Made by a program: the position numbers and the translations under genes. From contig NZ_LWQT01000057.1 in the NCBI RefSeq assembly GCF_001650715.1, positions 1-37,943 of the forward strand: 37,943 nucleotides of DNA, given 5' to 3'. The notes under the pieces are model-generated. The model was given only the letters and a program-made list of their open reading frames with translations. It was not told where the DNA came from and made no database searches. Every line of letters begins with the position of its first letter. Positions within the stretch are counted from its first letter, which is position 1. This document shows positions 26,992 to 37,340 of the stretch, in pieces. The DNA is from Paramagnetospirillum marisnigri. GTDB lineage: Bacteria; Pseudomonadota; Alphaproteobacteria; Rhodospirillales; Magnetospirillaceae.

Positions 26992-29900
26992 ATGGGAGAG
27001 GCGCGCCGGACCTTGGCGGATTCCACACCGATCAGCAGTGGCGGCACCAATGGCGGACGATCCCAGGCCGAATGGGAGCGTTCGGCGCGCGAACTGCTGG
27101 AGGAAGGGCAGAACTTCCTGGCCCATGACGTGGCGCGGGAAGGCCTGCGGCAATACCCTGACAGCCTGAAGCTGGCCATATTCGGCGCCGTGGCACTGTC
27201 CCAGTCGGGTGCGCTCGACGAGGCGCGCAAGCTGCTCCAGCCGGTTCTCGATGAAATCCTGATCGATGAAGGCCCCTTCCACCGACTGCATGTCAGCCTG
27301 AAGAAGGCGGTGGACTGCCTGGGCGAGACACCCGACAAGAATTCGCTGGCGATGATGGCCGAACTGGCCGAGGCTTTCGAGCTGGTGCGTGGCAAGAAGC
27401 TGGTGGCCAACGCCGATCCCGAGACCTATACCGCCCTGGCGGGGGTGTTTCGCGAGGCTTGGCTTGCCTCGGGCGAGGCCCGTGACCTGGAACATTGCCG
27501 CGAACTGTTCATGCGCGCCTATCTGGCGGGCGGCTCGCAGCGTTGCGGCATCGATGCCGCCGTCACCTCCTGGCTATTGGGCGACCTCGATCGCGCCAAG
27601 ACCCTGGCCCGCAGCGTCGCGGACGGCATCTCTTCGGTGGAAAGCGAGTTGTCGCTATCGCCCGAGGATCGCTACCAGCTTCTCATCACCGTGGCCGTGG
27701 CCCATCTGCTGCTGGGCGAGACCGAGGAGGCCCTGGCCTCCTTCGCCTGGGCCAGCACCCTGGAAGGCATCCATTACGCCAGTTCGGTTTCCGCCCTGAA
27801 GCAGTTGAAGATGCTCCAGGATGGCGGGCTGTTCATCCCGCCCGCCGTCGAGGACATCATCCGCGCCCCCACCGTGGTGGTGTTCACCGGCCATCCCCTT
27901 GACCGGCCGGGCGAAGGCCCCCATTTCCCTCCCGAACTGGAAACCGCCGTCCGGGCCGAGATCGCCCGCTCGCTGGACGAGTTGGGCGCCCAGATCGGCT
28001 ATTCCCTGGCGGCCTGCGGCTCTGACCTCCTGTTCATCGAGGCCATGCTGGAGCGCGGCGCCGAGGTCAACGTGGTCATGCCCTATGCCCTCGACGACTT
28101 CATCGCCGAGAATGTCCGCTATGGCGGCTCGCGCTGGGAGATGCGTTTCCGCAACGCGCTGAAGCTGGCCAATACCATCACCTATGCCACCGAGGAACGC
28201 TATCTCGGCCATGGCATGCTGCTGCGCTTCGCCAATCAGTGCCTGCACGGCATCGCCACCCTGCGCGCCTCGTTCCTGACCACCGCCCCTTATCTGCTGG
28301 CGGTATGGGACATGATGCCGGGCTCGCTGGTCGGCGGCGCCGCCGATTTCATCGACCAGTGGGAAGACATTTCGCGGCTGCGCCTCATCGACCTGGACGC
28401 TTTGTTGCAGCAGCGGCCCGATCTGGCGGGCGATGCCATCCCCACCCTGCCCGATCTGGACGCCGACCATGACGAGGAGCAAGGCGAGGGGCGTGTCATC
28501 CGCTCCATGATGTTCTGCGACATCGCGGGCTATTCCAAGCTGAAGGAGGAACACACGCCGGTGTTCCTCGACTTCCTGCGCATCGTGTCCGAGGGCATGG
28601 CGACCATGGAGGTGCAGCCCATCGCCATCAACACCTGGGGCGACGCCATTTTCGCGGTGATGGACAAGGCCACTCCCATGGCCGAATACGCCCAGACCCT
28701 GCAGGAAATGGTCGCGCGCGCCGACGAGGAACTGGGCGACCGCCTGCCCCATCCGCTCAGCTTGCGCATTTCGCTGCATGCCGGGCCGGTCTTCCAGGCC
28801 ACCGACCCCATCTGCGGCCGCCCGAACTTCTATGGCAGCCATATCAACCGCGCCGCGCGGCTCGAGCCGGTGACAGTGATCGGCCACGTCTACGCCACCC
28901 AGCAATTCGTCGCCGTGCTGACCGCCGAACAGAGTGCTGCGCGCTCCGAGGCCCAGAACCGGGGTGACGACTTCGTCGAACGCTTCGCCTGCGAATATGT
29001 GGGCGTGCTGTCGCTGGCCAAGGATTTCGGCAAGCAGGCGGTGTATCACCTGCGCCGCCGCGTCCCTGCCCTGCCCCATGTCATGGCCATGCCGTCCCGG
29101 CCGGATGCCGAAGCCGAGATCGAGGATCTGGACGCGCGGCCCGCCCCGGGCGAGCCCGGCTTCAGCGATGACGACCTGAACGCCATGCTGGCCGAGGTCG
29201 GAGAGTTGGACGAGGCCACCGGGGAGATGGACCCCGAGCCTGAACCACCGCTGGAGCCGCTGGTCTTCGGAACGGTGATGAGCGACGATGACATGGCCGC
29301 CCTGCTGGACGAGAGCGATGGCGGCGACGATGCTGACGATACGGCCGGGGATTTCAGCATCGGCGGCCCCCTCTCGGATGCCGACATGAATGCCCTGCTG
29401 TCCGAAGCGGGCGAGCCCGAGATCGTCACCCCGGACCAGGATGACGACAACGAGGTCGACGACGACGACCTGCTGGGCGCGCCCATCTCCGACGACGACA
29501 TGCAGGCCATGCTGGCCGAAGCCGCCGAACCCGACGAGCCCATCACCATCGAAACCGCCCTGTCCGAGGCCGACCTGAACGCCATCCTGGCGGAAAGCGA
29601 GGATTTCGGCGATGACGACCTGTCAATGCCCGCCATTTCCGACGCCGATATGCAAGCCATGCTGGCCGAAATGGAGGAACCGGGTGAGGAGGATTCCCCG
29701 GAGGATGACGAACCCCACGATTCGCCCCCGGCGCGGCTGGGTCAAGGCGTGGCCATGTCCGACGCCGACATCCTCGCCCTGCTGGAAGAGGTGGAGGACG
29801 ACGAAGAGGCTCAGGACGACGTTGGCGACGCGCCGGTTTTCTCTGGCCTGATTTCCGACGACGACCTCGCCGCCATGGCCGAGGAGGCGGAAGAACTCGT

Positions 29901-30117
29901 CGAGGTGGACGAGTCGCCACGCCCGGTCTTCTCCGGCCTGATTTCCGACGACGACCTTGCCGCCATGGCGGCGGAGGCCGCCCCCTTGGGCGATGACGGT
30001 CTCGACCCCGAGATGGCCGAGGTGGCCGCCGCGGTCAAGGCCGCCATGGCCCGGCTGGAGGCGGAGGAGGACACCGCCCCCGATATCAGCCTGGCCCCGC
30101 CCCGCCACAAGGCCTGA
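26992..30117 (+). CDS. Class III nucleotidyl cyclase-like protein with TPR, SLOG-like region and nine acidic C-terminal repeats
   Basis: A 1041-residue soluble multidomain protein. Residues ~25-290 are TPR-like helical repeats (AREGLRQYPDSLKLAIFGAV). About 292-470 is an alpha/beta region with VVVFTGHPLDRPGEG and ACGSDLLFIEAMLERGAEVN, resembling SLOG-type nucleotide-binding domains. About 500-690 is a class III cyclase domain: metal aspartates D510 (FCDIAGYSKL) and D551 (NTWGDAIF), and the catalytic pair N619/R623 (HINRAARLE). The usual purine-selecting Lys and Asp appear replaced by N547 and N612, so ATP versus GTP cannot be predicted. Residues ~723-996 hold nine repeats of an SDDDxxAML type in an acidic, probably disordered tail. 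The start at 26992 has no good Shine-Dalgarno and is the least certain point. Confidence 0.8.
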   Translation: MGEARRTLADSTPISSGGTNGGRSQAEWERSARELLEEGQNFLAHDVAREGLRQYPDSLKLAIFGAVALSQSGALDEARKLLQPVLDEILIDEGPFHRLHVSLKKAVDCLGETPDKNSLAMMAELAEAFELVRGKKLVANADPETYTALAGVFREAWLASGEARDLEHCRELFMRAYLAGGSQRCGIDAAVTSWLLGDLDRAKTLARSVADGISSVESELSLSPEDRYQLLITVAVAHLLLGETEEALASFAWASTLEGIHYASSVSALKQLKMLQDGGLFIPPAVEDIIRAPTVVVFTGHPLDRPGEGPHFPPELETAVRAEIARSLDELGAQIGYSLAACGSDLLFIEAMLERGAEVNVVMPYALDDFIAENVRYGGSRWEMRFRNALKLANTITYATEERYLGHGMLLRFANQCLHGIATLRASFLTTAPYLLAVWDMMPGSLVGGAADFIDQWEDISRLRLIDLDALLQQRPDLAGDAIPTLPDLDADHDEEQGEGRVIRSMMFCDIAGYSKLKEEHTPVFLDFLRIVSEGMATMEVQPIAINTWGDAIFAVMDKATPMAEYAQTLQEMVARADEELGDRLPHPLSLRISLHAGPVFQATDPICGRPNFYGSHINRAARLEPVTVIGHVYATQQFVAVLTAEQSAARSEAQNRGDDFVERFACEYVGVLSLAKDFGKQAVYHLRRRVPALPHVMAMPSRPDAEAEIEDLDARPAPGEPGFSDDDLNAMLAEVGELDEATGEMDPEPEPPLEPLVFGTVMSDDDMAALLDESDGGDDADDTAGDFSIGGPLSDADMNALLSEAGEPEIVTPDQDDDNEVDDDDLLGAPISDDDMQAMLAEAAEPDEPITIETALSEADLNAILAESEDFGDDDLSMPAISDADMQAMLAEMEEPGEEDSPEDDEPHDSPPARLGQGVAMSDADILALLEEVEDDEEAQDDVGDAPVFSGLISDDDLAAMAEEAEELVEVDESPRPVFSGLISDDDLAAMAAEAAPLGDDGLDPEMAEVAAAVKAAMARLEAEEDTAPDISLAPPRHKA
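29158..29985 (+). repeat. Nine degenerate repeats encoding SDDD-type motifs
   Basis: Nine copies of a short motif such as FSDDDLNAMLAEV, MSDDDMAALLDES, LSDADMNALLSEA, ISDDDMQAMLAEA, ISDADMQAMLAEM and ISDDDLAAMAEEA lie in the C-terminal tail of the cyclase protein. The spacing is uneven for most copies. The last two are nearly identical in DNA and exactly 90 bp apart (GGCCTGATTTCCGACGACGA at 29845 and 29935), which points to a recent tandem duplication. Confidence 0.85.
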
Positions 30118-30127
30118 CCCGCCGGGA

Positions 30128-30532
30128 TCAGGCCTCCTTCTCGATCACCCGCTTCTTGCCGTTGTCGTCCACCGCCACATAGTGGAACACCGCGCTGGTC
30201 ACCTTGATCAGGCGGTCGTCGCCGCCATGACGGCGGACCCAGGCTTCCACCTGCATGGAAATGGAGGTGCGGCCGACGCGAAGCACCTCGGTATAGCAAC
30301 TGACCTCGTCGCCCACATAGACCGGCAGGTGGAATTCCATGCCCTCCACCGCCACGGTGGGGCAATGGCCCTTGGCGAAACGATAGGCATGGGTGCCCCC
30401 TGCCAGATCCATCTGGCTCAGCAGCCAGCCACCGAAGACATGCCCGAACGGATTGGTGTCGGCGGGCATGGCGATGGCCCGGGTGGAAAGCCGCCCACGC
30501 GGCGCGCTGCTGATCTCGATGCTTTCGATCAT
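30128..30532 (-). CDS. yciA: YciA-type acyl-CoA thioesterase (hotdog fold)
   Basis: Cytoplasmic hotdog thioesterase that hydrolyses acyl-CoAs. The 134 residues contain ADTNPFGHVFGGWLLSQMD, the family signature, with catalytic-type D42, then EFHLPVYVGDEVSCY and TSAVFHYVAVD. Length is normal for the group. The ATG at 30532 has no clear Shine-Dalgarno. It converges with the cyclase gene (10-bp gap) and is divergent from parE over 94 bp. Confidence 0.92.
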   Translation of the reverse strand: MIESIEISSAPRGRLSTRAIAMPADTNPFGHVFGGWLLSQMDLAGGTHAYRFAKGHCPTVAVEGMEFHLPVYVGDEVSCYTEVLRVGRTSISMQVEAWVRRHGGDDRLIKVTSAVFHYVAVDDNGKKRVIEKEA

Positions 30533-30591
30533 GGAAGGAAACCCACTTTACAATATGTTGTGGTTAACTTGCGCGACGCTACAGCATGCGC

Positions 30592-30619
30592 TTGCGCCTC
30601 GCCAATGCATTCCTATAAT
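30592..30619 (+). promoter_or_regulatory. Promoter giving a leaderless parE transcript
   Basis: A perfect -10 box TATAAT at 30614-30619 lies 7 bp before the parE ATG, with TTGCGC at 30592-30597 as a partial -35 box (16-bp spacing). The bases before the ATG are all pyrimidine (CCCCCC), with no ribosome site. Transcription should start at or one base before the A of the start codon. Confidence 0.6.
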
Positions 30620-30626
30620 GCCCCCC

Positions 30627-32618
<1,992 letters not shown>

Positions 32619-32632
32619 AAGCTGTGTGTCGG

Positions 32633-32774
32633 GGGACACCGTTCGTGTCCCAAATTCGGGTTAAGTTGCCGATCGCACCGTTGAGATCGTCGCCATGGGC
32701 ACCTCGCGCGGCACTCTTCAGGGTGAGTGTCGCGCAAAATCAATTCATGCCCAGGCGCTTCAGACACTGAAGCG
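32633..32774. other. parE-tRNA gap with two stem-loops
   Basis: The 188-bp gap 32619-32806 has no gene. It carries GGGACAC/GTGTCCC (32633-32651, 5-base loop) just after parE and CGCTTCAG/CTGAAGCG (32756-32774, 3-base loop) 33 bp beyond the tRNA 3' end. Neither has a T-run. They may stop or trim transcripts of parE and of the tRNA. Confidence 0.45.
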
Positions 32775-32806
32775 GGCTAATTCATTGATATCATTGAAAA
32801 GTAAAT

Positions 32807-32883
<77 letters not shown>

Positions 32884-33192
32884 GCGGGTCTCGGGGAACG
32901 AGAGGCGAGGGTTATAGCGCAGGCGCGCGATGGTGGGAAGGGGGGAAACGCTGGTCCGATCAACGCCCTCCTTCGGCATCGGCCGCCGGTTCGTATCCTA
33001 CCCGTGTGCGCCGATGTGCCGGGGATGTGGCGGTGGATATTGGCTGCAAATTCTGCATGGCAATAGTAAAAACGCGCAAGCATGATGATGTTATGAAAAA
33101 TGGTGAAAATAGCATAATGCTTCGGAGCGAACACAGTATATAACTTTCATGCTGTGACTTAAATTAATTTAAAGCCACATACATCCGCGCAC
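32884..33192. other. AT-rich intergenic stretch next to tRNA-Arg
   Basis: This 309-bp gap becomes strikingly AT-rich after about 33060, unlike the rest of the window. It holds the 14-bp palindrome TTAAATTAATTTAA (33159-33172) inside an imperfect dyad GTGAC...AGCCAC (33154-33178), which could be the weak terminator of the minus-strand gene ending at 33193. I see no gene here and no direct repeat of the tRNA end. Confidence 0.5.
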
Positions 33193-36100
33193 CTATATTA
33201 AGAATGCGATAATTATTGTGACAATAACCGCAAACGCTCCAATTGATGCCACTATGAATACACGAACCTGTCTTGAGTTTTCATTTATTTCGCTGATCCA
33301 CAATGTACACTTCGCAATCATGTCTCTCTGGCCGTGGAGTTGCAAATATATATCGAGTGCCTGCTGTAGCATCTCTCGCGCCAGCTGAACCTCCCCCCTC
33401 TCCTTGTGAATCAGCCCCAGATTACAGAGGCTTCTTGCCGGGTCAGAGTGGACGGGAGGCAGCACCTCGCGCCGAATGGCCAGTGCCTCCCGATGCATTT
33501 TCTCGGCCATGTCTATGTCTCCAAGCTGTCTGTAGCTTGCGCCAAGGGACTCCAGTAAGCCGCTCATCCTGGCATGACGGGCGGGAAGGCTGCCACGCAG
33601 AATCACCAGGGCCTCTTCCAGCAAGGGGATTGCCTTGTCGGGCTGCCCCTGCCGCAGATACACGATCGCCAGCCGATGAAGCATCGCAGCCAGTTGGGGG
33701 GCGCCCGGTGAAAGGGTCTTACGTTCGATACTGAGCGCTTCGACCAGCATTTTCTCGGCCTTGTCCAGGCGATTGATCTTCCCTTTCATCAGGGCATTCC
33801 TGATTGAGATCGCCTCCCGGTAGTAAAGCATCGCGATACCTGCCAAGCTGTCGGCGATGTCCGAGTGTCCCTTCGGCAGGTAACGGCGACGGAATGCAAG
33901 CGATTGCTTGTACAGTTTCTCCGCCTCATCCCACTTTTCCAGATCGCTGTAGCATTCAGCCAACTGAGCGATGGCCTCTCCGATCCGGGCGTCGCCGGCC
34001 GGCAAGGTCTGACGCAGGTTATCCAGGGCTTGTTGGCACAGGGGTTCAGCTTTATCCGGCTGGTCGAGGATCATGTTGAAGTTCGCGATATGCAGCCGAC
34101 CGCGGGCGATGGCCGGATCGTTCGGGTTGAGGCGCCCGAGATCCTCAGCCAGGTTTCGCTCGGCCCAGGTCAGCCCAAGCCCATAGAATCCCATCTCCCG
34201 GAACCAAGCTGAAAGTTCGTGGCCGTCTTGGGCGATCCACCGGGTCTCGGGGGCGGCGAACCGCCCGGAGATCATCTCGATGCTGTCCGACGGACGATGG
34301 AGGCCAGCGCCCAGGACAACCAGCGCGGCGGCCAGGACCCGGCGATCCTCTCGCCAGACATCGGCCATCGCCGCTGGCCGGGACAACTCCTCGGCAAGTT
34401 CGGATTTCACCCAGGCTTCCAGTCGCTCAAGCCGCCGTTCGACGATGGTCAGCCGCTGATAGACCCGCTCGGTGAGCGAGCGCGGCGTGTCGTCATCCAA
34501 GGTCGCGATGATGTGATGGCGAATGTCGCGCTCGATCTTGTCCGGCAGGCTGCCCCGCGCCAGGGCGGCGTGCATCAGGACGTCACGGCCGGCATTGCGA
34601 AGCAGGAACGGCTGCAGGACGTTGCCAAGGGCGCTGAGCCGGGCGGCCGGCAGATGCGGTCGGCCGGTTTCGGCCAGCACCGGGTCCGCCGGCCCGGCGA
34701 GCAGGCGGCAAAGCTCCAATTCCGTCATCCCCTGTCGACTGGCGGCCAGCATGGCGACCATCCGGCTGGCCAGCGACGGATGGGCGGAATCCGCATGGTC
34801 GCGATCCAGCTCGCCCAGCAGGAAGGCGAACAATGACGACGCGTCGGCAAATTCCAGCAGCGTGCGGAGCCGTCCAGCCAGGGTTTCACGGTTGGCCCTG
34901 ACCCGCAGATCCTCGAGCAGCATCCGCAGGAACAGCGGCACCTCACATTGTGGCGCATCCACCAGACGTTCGATCAGCGGTTCTTCCAGCGACTTGCGAC
35001 AAGACTCCAGAAACGCGGCGATCATCGCCTTGCGTTCCTGCCGGCTGGGAGGGGCCAGCTCCATGCGGTCCCACAGACAGAAGGCCCGCGTCTCCTCGGC
35101 GGCCGTGCTGGCGATGAGGACCGTGCCTTGCGGCCAGAATGCCTCCCCCAGCTTCCCCAGTGCCTCCTCCCCATTATGTAGTTGATCGAGGGCATCGAGT
35201 ATCAACACCACTGGGCGTCCCAGGGCACCCCGCGCCTGATCCAGCCACAGAGGCAGTATCTCCCAGCGCTTGGCAATGTCGGCGGGGAGCGCAGTGGGCA
35301 CCGGAAGTAGGGCCGCAATCGCCATCAGCACCCGATCAAGCCACTCCTCCAGGCCACGCTGGCCGTCGGCACCTACATAATGTTCATAGACCCAGTAATC
35401 TTGCCGCCGTCGCAGTTCTTCAGCTAGATCGGCGAGAAGGGAGCTTTTGCCTAGCCCGGACACGCCAGTGACCAACAACCCGCCTTTGATCGTGCCGTCC
35501 AGATGCGAGCCAATGCGAGCCAGGGTAGCGTCCCGCATTCCGAGCAGCGGGGTATAGGCAAGGCGCCGGGACTGGGCGAATAGTGCATGCTCGATGTCAA
35601 GTATTGCAGCCTGTCCATCCTGATGCTCAAAAGGGAAAATCCGGTCAATCTCGGCCATTAGTAGGGCCTTGACCCGCTGGCCAAAATCCTCGATCCGGTC
35701 GTAGCCATCCATAGTGATGAGGCCATTGGCCCGTAACTGGCTTTTGAAAGCAACTAGCCTGCCTCCGCCGTCATCGTAGAAAGCTGATTTGGACCTCCCT
35801 CTCTGAGCATAAAACAGCTGCTCCGTCAGGGCTGCGCTACGCAGGAAATAATAGGCGTGCCCCCGCATGGAGGGGCGGTCAAGCACTCCGAAGCGCAGTT
35901 CGAGTTCCGTCACGCTGATGCCGTCAGCCAAGGCGACCTCGATGGCATTCAGATAAGGAGAATCTCGGTCGCCGGTCCAAGCTTCGGCCAGTTGATCTTG
36001 GCTAGGGATCCAGCCATAACGCTCACCGATAAAACCAATAAAATAGGGCGGATGCTCGCGGCAACGGTCTATCTCGGCCAGACAAATCTCGACCGTGCGA

Positions 36101-36291
36101 CCGTTTTTCGCCTCGTCCTCGGTAATGCCCCACCGTAGGTCGATTTCGGTGAAGCCGACCCGCCGTTCAGCGCATCGCTGGCGTATATCGGGGAACACAT
36201 GTTTGAGCAGGTAGTCCCTCTCCGCTTCCATGTCCATGAAGGTCGAAGACAGAAAAACCCGCACCTCACGCGACTTGACTGGTTCAGACAT
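33193..36291 (-). CDS. DUF4062-STAND NTPase-TPR protein with C-terminal membrane anchor
   Basis: A 1032-residue protein. The N-terminal DUF4062 domain (about 8-110) opens with VRVFLSSTFMDMEAERDYLL and includes EIDLRWGITEDEA and FIGFIGERYGW; such domains sit at the effector end of nephrocystin-3-like NTPases. A STAND-type P-loop NTPase follows, with Walker A GVSGLGKSS (276-284) and Walker B VVLILDALDQL (361-371). From about 740 to 1000 come six or so 42-residue TPRs of kinesin-light-chain type. The last ~24 residues are one hydrophobic helix (VFIVASIGAFAVIVTIIIAF), so the protein is probably tail-anchored with its domains in the cytoplasm. The layout matches STAND proteins of bacterial immunity and signalling; the trigger and effector activity are unknown. 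GGGGGTG precedes the ATG. Confidence 0.88.
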   Translation of the reverse strand: MSEPVKSREVRVFLSSTFMDMEAERDYLLKHVFPDIRQRCAERRVGFTEIDLRWGITEDEAKNGRTVEICLAEIDRCREHPPYFIGFIGERYGWIPSQDQLAEAWTGDRDSPYLNAIEVALADGISVTELELRFGVLDRPSMRGHAYYFLRSAALTEQLFYAQRGRSKSAFYDDGGGRLVAFKSQLRANGLITMDGYDRIEDFGQRVKALLMAEIDRIFPFEHQDGQAAILDIEHALFAQSRRLAYTPLLGMRDATLARIGSHLDGTIKGGLLVTGVSGLGKSSLLADLAEELRRRQDYWVYEHYVGADGQRGLEEWLDRVLMAIAALLPVPTALPADIAKRWEILPLWLDQARGALGRPVVLILDALDQLHNGEEALGKLGEAFWPQGTVLIASTAAEETRAFCLWDRMELAPPSRQERKAMIAAFLESCRKSLEEPLIERLVDAPQCEVPLFLRMLLEDLRVRANRETLAGRLRTLLEFADASSLFAFLLGELDRDHADSAHPSLASRMVAMLAASRQGMTELELCRLLAGPADPVLAETGRPHLPAARLSALGNVLQPFLLRNAGRDVLMHAALARGSLPDKIERDIRHHIIATLDDDTPRSLTERVYQRLTIVERRLERLEAWVKSELAEELSRPAAMADVWREDRRVLAAALVVLGAGLHRPSDSIEMISGRFAAPETRWIAQDGHELSAWFREMGFYGLGLTWAERNLAEDLGRLNPNDPAIARGRLHIANFNMILDQPDKAEPLCQQALDNLRQTLPAGDARIGEAIAQLAECYSDLEKWDEAEKLYKQSLAFRRRYLPKGHSDIADSLAGIAMLYYREAISIRNALMKGKINRLDKAEKMLVEALSIERKTLSPGAPQLAAMLHRLAIVYLRQGQPDKAIPLLEEALVILRGSLPARHARMSGLLESLGASYRQLGDIDMAEKMHREALAIRREVLPPVHSDPARSLCNLGLIHKERGEVQLAREMLQQALDIYLQLHGQRDMIAKCTLWISEINENSRQVRVFIVASIGAFAVIVTIIIAFLI

Positions 36292-36322
36292 TATCCACGC
36301 ACCCCCGACGCTCAGTCATGAG

Positions 36323-36366
36323 ATATTACCTCACGTTGGGCGCGGTTTGTGCATTGCTAACGCAAT
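36323..36366 (-). promoter_or_regulatory. Possible promoter and dyad of the STAND gene
   Basis: In the 163-bp gap 36292-36454, TAATAT (minus strand, 36323-36328) could be a -10 box 32 bp before the STAND start. Upstream of it lies the small inverted repeat ATTGC-TAAC-GCAAT (36353-36366). No good -35 box was found. Confidence 0.3.
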
Positions 36367-36454
36367 TGTTCAAACACAGTCTCCCGGCGCTCTGGCTGAT
36401 CCGATCGACTCTGGCGACGTCCTGGGCGAGAACGGCAGTGACGCCGTTGTCACA

Positions 36455-37015
36455 CTATGACGCAGGGTGTTGCTTCAATCTGGCCTCTTTGGCCTTGCGC
36501 TGCCACTCTGTCTGAGAAGAGATGCAGGCTGTCATCCACTCCTCAACCTGAAGTCCGAGCGGGTGAATGTCGGGGTGCGCCAACTGACACCATCCCTTCG
36601 GATCGAGGTGAAGCGATCTGGCGTTAAGGATGTCGTAGCCGCGTCCCTGGAGACAGCGCCCGGTTCCTCGGTACTTGTCGAAAGCCTGTTCACGGGAGGC
36701 GTTGACCGCGCCGCCCACGACGCCGCCGACAAGCCCAGCCGTCATGCTCGATGCGACCGCCGCAGACGTACCGCCAGCGATTGCGCTAACCACCGCAGAG
36801 CCAGCGCCACCCATCAGTGTCTCTCGAACAACCTGCTGCGTGAAACTCACCTCGGACGTGAGGTAGTAGTCCGCCAAGGTGATGCATTCGATCAGGTCTT
36901 TCTGATAGACGACGGGATCGTCCGTCGTCTTCAGATCGACCAGCGGCTTGTCGGGGAAGCCAAGCGAACAGCCGCTCAACACTCCCAACAGCACAACCGC
37001 CAGCAGCCGCCTCAT
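36455..37015 (-). CDS. Lipoprotein with glycine-zipper segment
   Basis: A 186-residue lipoprotein (lipobox LSGC, Cys at residue 16). The mature part starts PLVDLKTTDDPVVYQKDLIE, then has a hydrophobic Gly/Ala segment (about 70-105, with GGTSAAVA and GLVGGVVGGAV) typical of membrane-inserting glycine zippers, then GRCLQGRGYDIL and a polar tail. VDLK...P and C(L/I)xGRG are shared with the small lipoprotein encoded just upstream; here the zipper is inserted between the shared cysteines. The start overlaps the upstream stop by 4 bp (ATGA), so the two form one operon. Function unknown. Confidence 0.78.
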   Translation of the reverse strand: MRRLLAVVLLGVLSGCSLGFPDKPLVDLKTTDDPVVYQKDLIECITLADYYLTSEVSFTQQVVRETLMGGAGSAVVSAIAGGTSAAVASSMTAGLVGGVVGGAVNASREQAFDKYRGTGRCLQGRGYDILNARSLHLDPKGWCQLAHPDIHPLGLQVEEWMTACISSQTEWQRKAKEARLKQHPAS

Positions 37016-37236
37016 CGGTACACCACGCCGATGACGTTATGTCCTCGACCTTCCAGACATTTGGTCGTTGCGGCATCTTCCAGACCGTACTTCTTGATCA
37101 GGAACTCGCAGCCCATCCAGTCCATCTGCATCTCGGCAGGGTTCTTGGACGCCTTGAGGTCCACCACGGGTTCGTAGGTTCCCTGTGAGCATCCTGCGAG
37201 GATGCTCATGGCCGCGATCACAATCGCTCTCTTCAT
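37012..37236 (-). CDS. Small lipoprotein, paralogue of its downstream neighbour
   Basis: A 74-residue lipoprotein: MKRAIVIAAMSILAGC ends in a lipobox (LAGC, Cys at 16). The mature part has PVVDLKASKNPAEMQMDWMG, a Cys, and TTKCLEGRGHNVIG. The order VDLK-x-P, Cys, CLxGRG is the same as in the glycine-zipper lipoprotein but without the zipper. GGAGAG lies upstream of the chosen ATG; the frame is open to 37266, but that start would add residues before the signal. First gene of a two-gene operon divergent from an XRE regulator. Function unknown. Confidence 0.78.
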   Translation of the reverse strand: MKRAIVIAAMSILAGCSQGTYEPVVDLKASKNPAEMQMDWMGCEFLIKKYGLEDAATTKCLEGRGHNVIGVVYR

Positions 37237-37286
37237 GCTGCGCTCTCCAAAGCCATCATCGGCCATCCCATCAGGATGTGGGCGAA

Positions 37287-37320
37287 ATTACAGGACCATA
37301 CTCCGTGGTTTAATGGTCCT
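37287..37320. promoter_or_regulatory. Promoter-operator between lipoprotein operon and XRE gene
   Basis: AGGACCAT (37292-37299) and ATGGTCCT (37313-37320) are perfect 8-bp arms, centres 21 bp apart. They overlap a plausible XRE promoter, ATTACA (37287-37292) with 16-bp spacing to TTTAAT (37309-37314). A regulator bound there would block RNA polymerase, the usual design of XRE autorepression. Confidence 0.6.
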
Positions 37321-37340
37321 CAAGGTGTTTGCCTGCGCTT

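Noticed and set aside
29158-29985. CRISPR or simple DNA satellite in the repeat region
   Set aside because: The repetition is at protein level within one open frame with variable spacing; there are no spacers and no palindromic repeats.
32619-32806. Insertion-sequence end or MITE after parE
   Set aside because: There are small hairpins only, with no matching terminal repeats, no target duplication and no transposase remnant.
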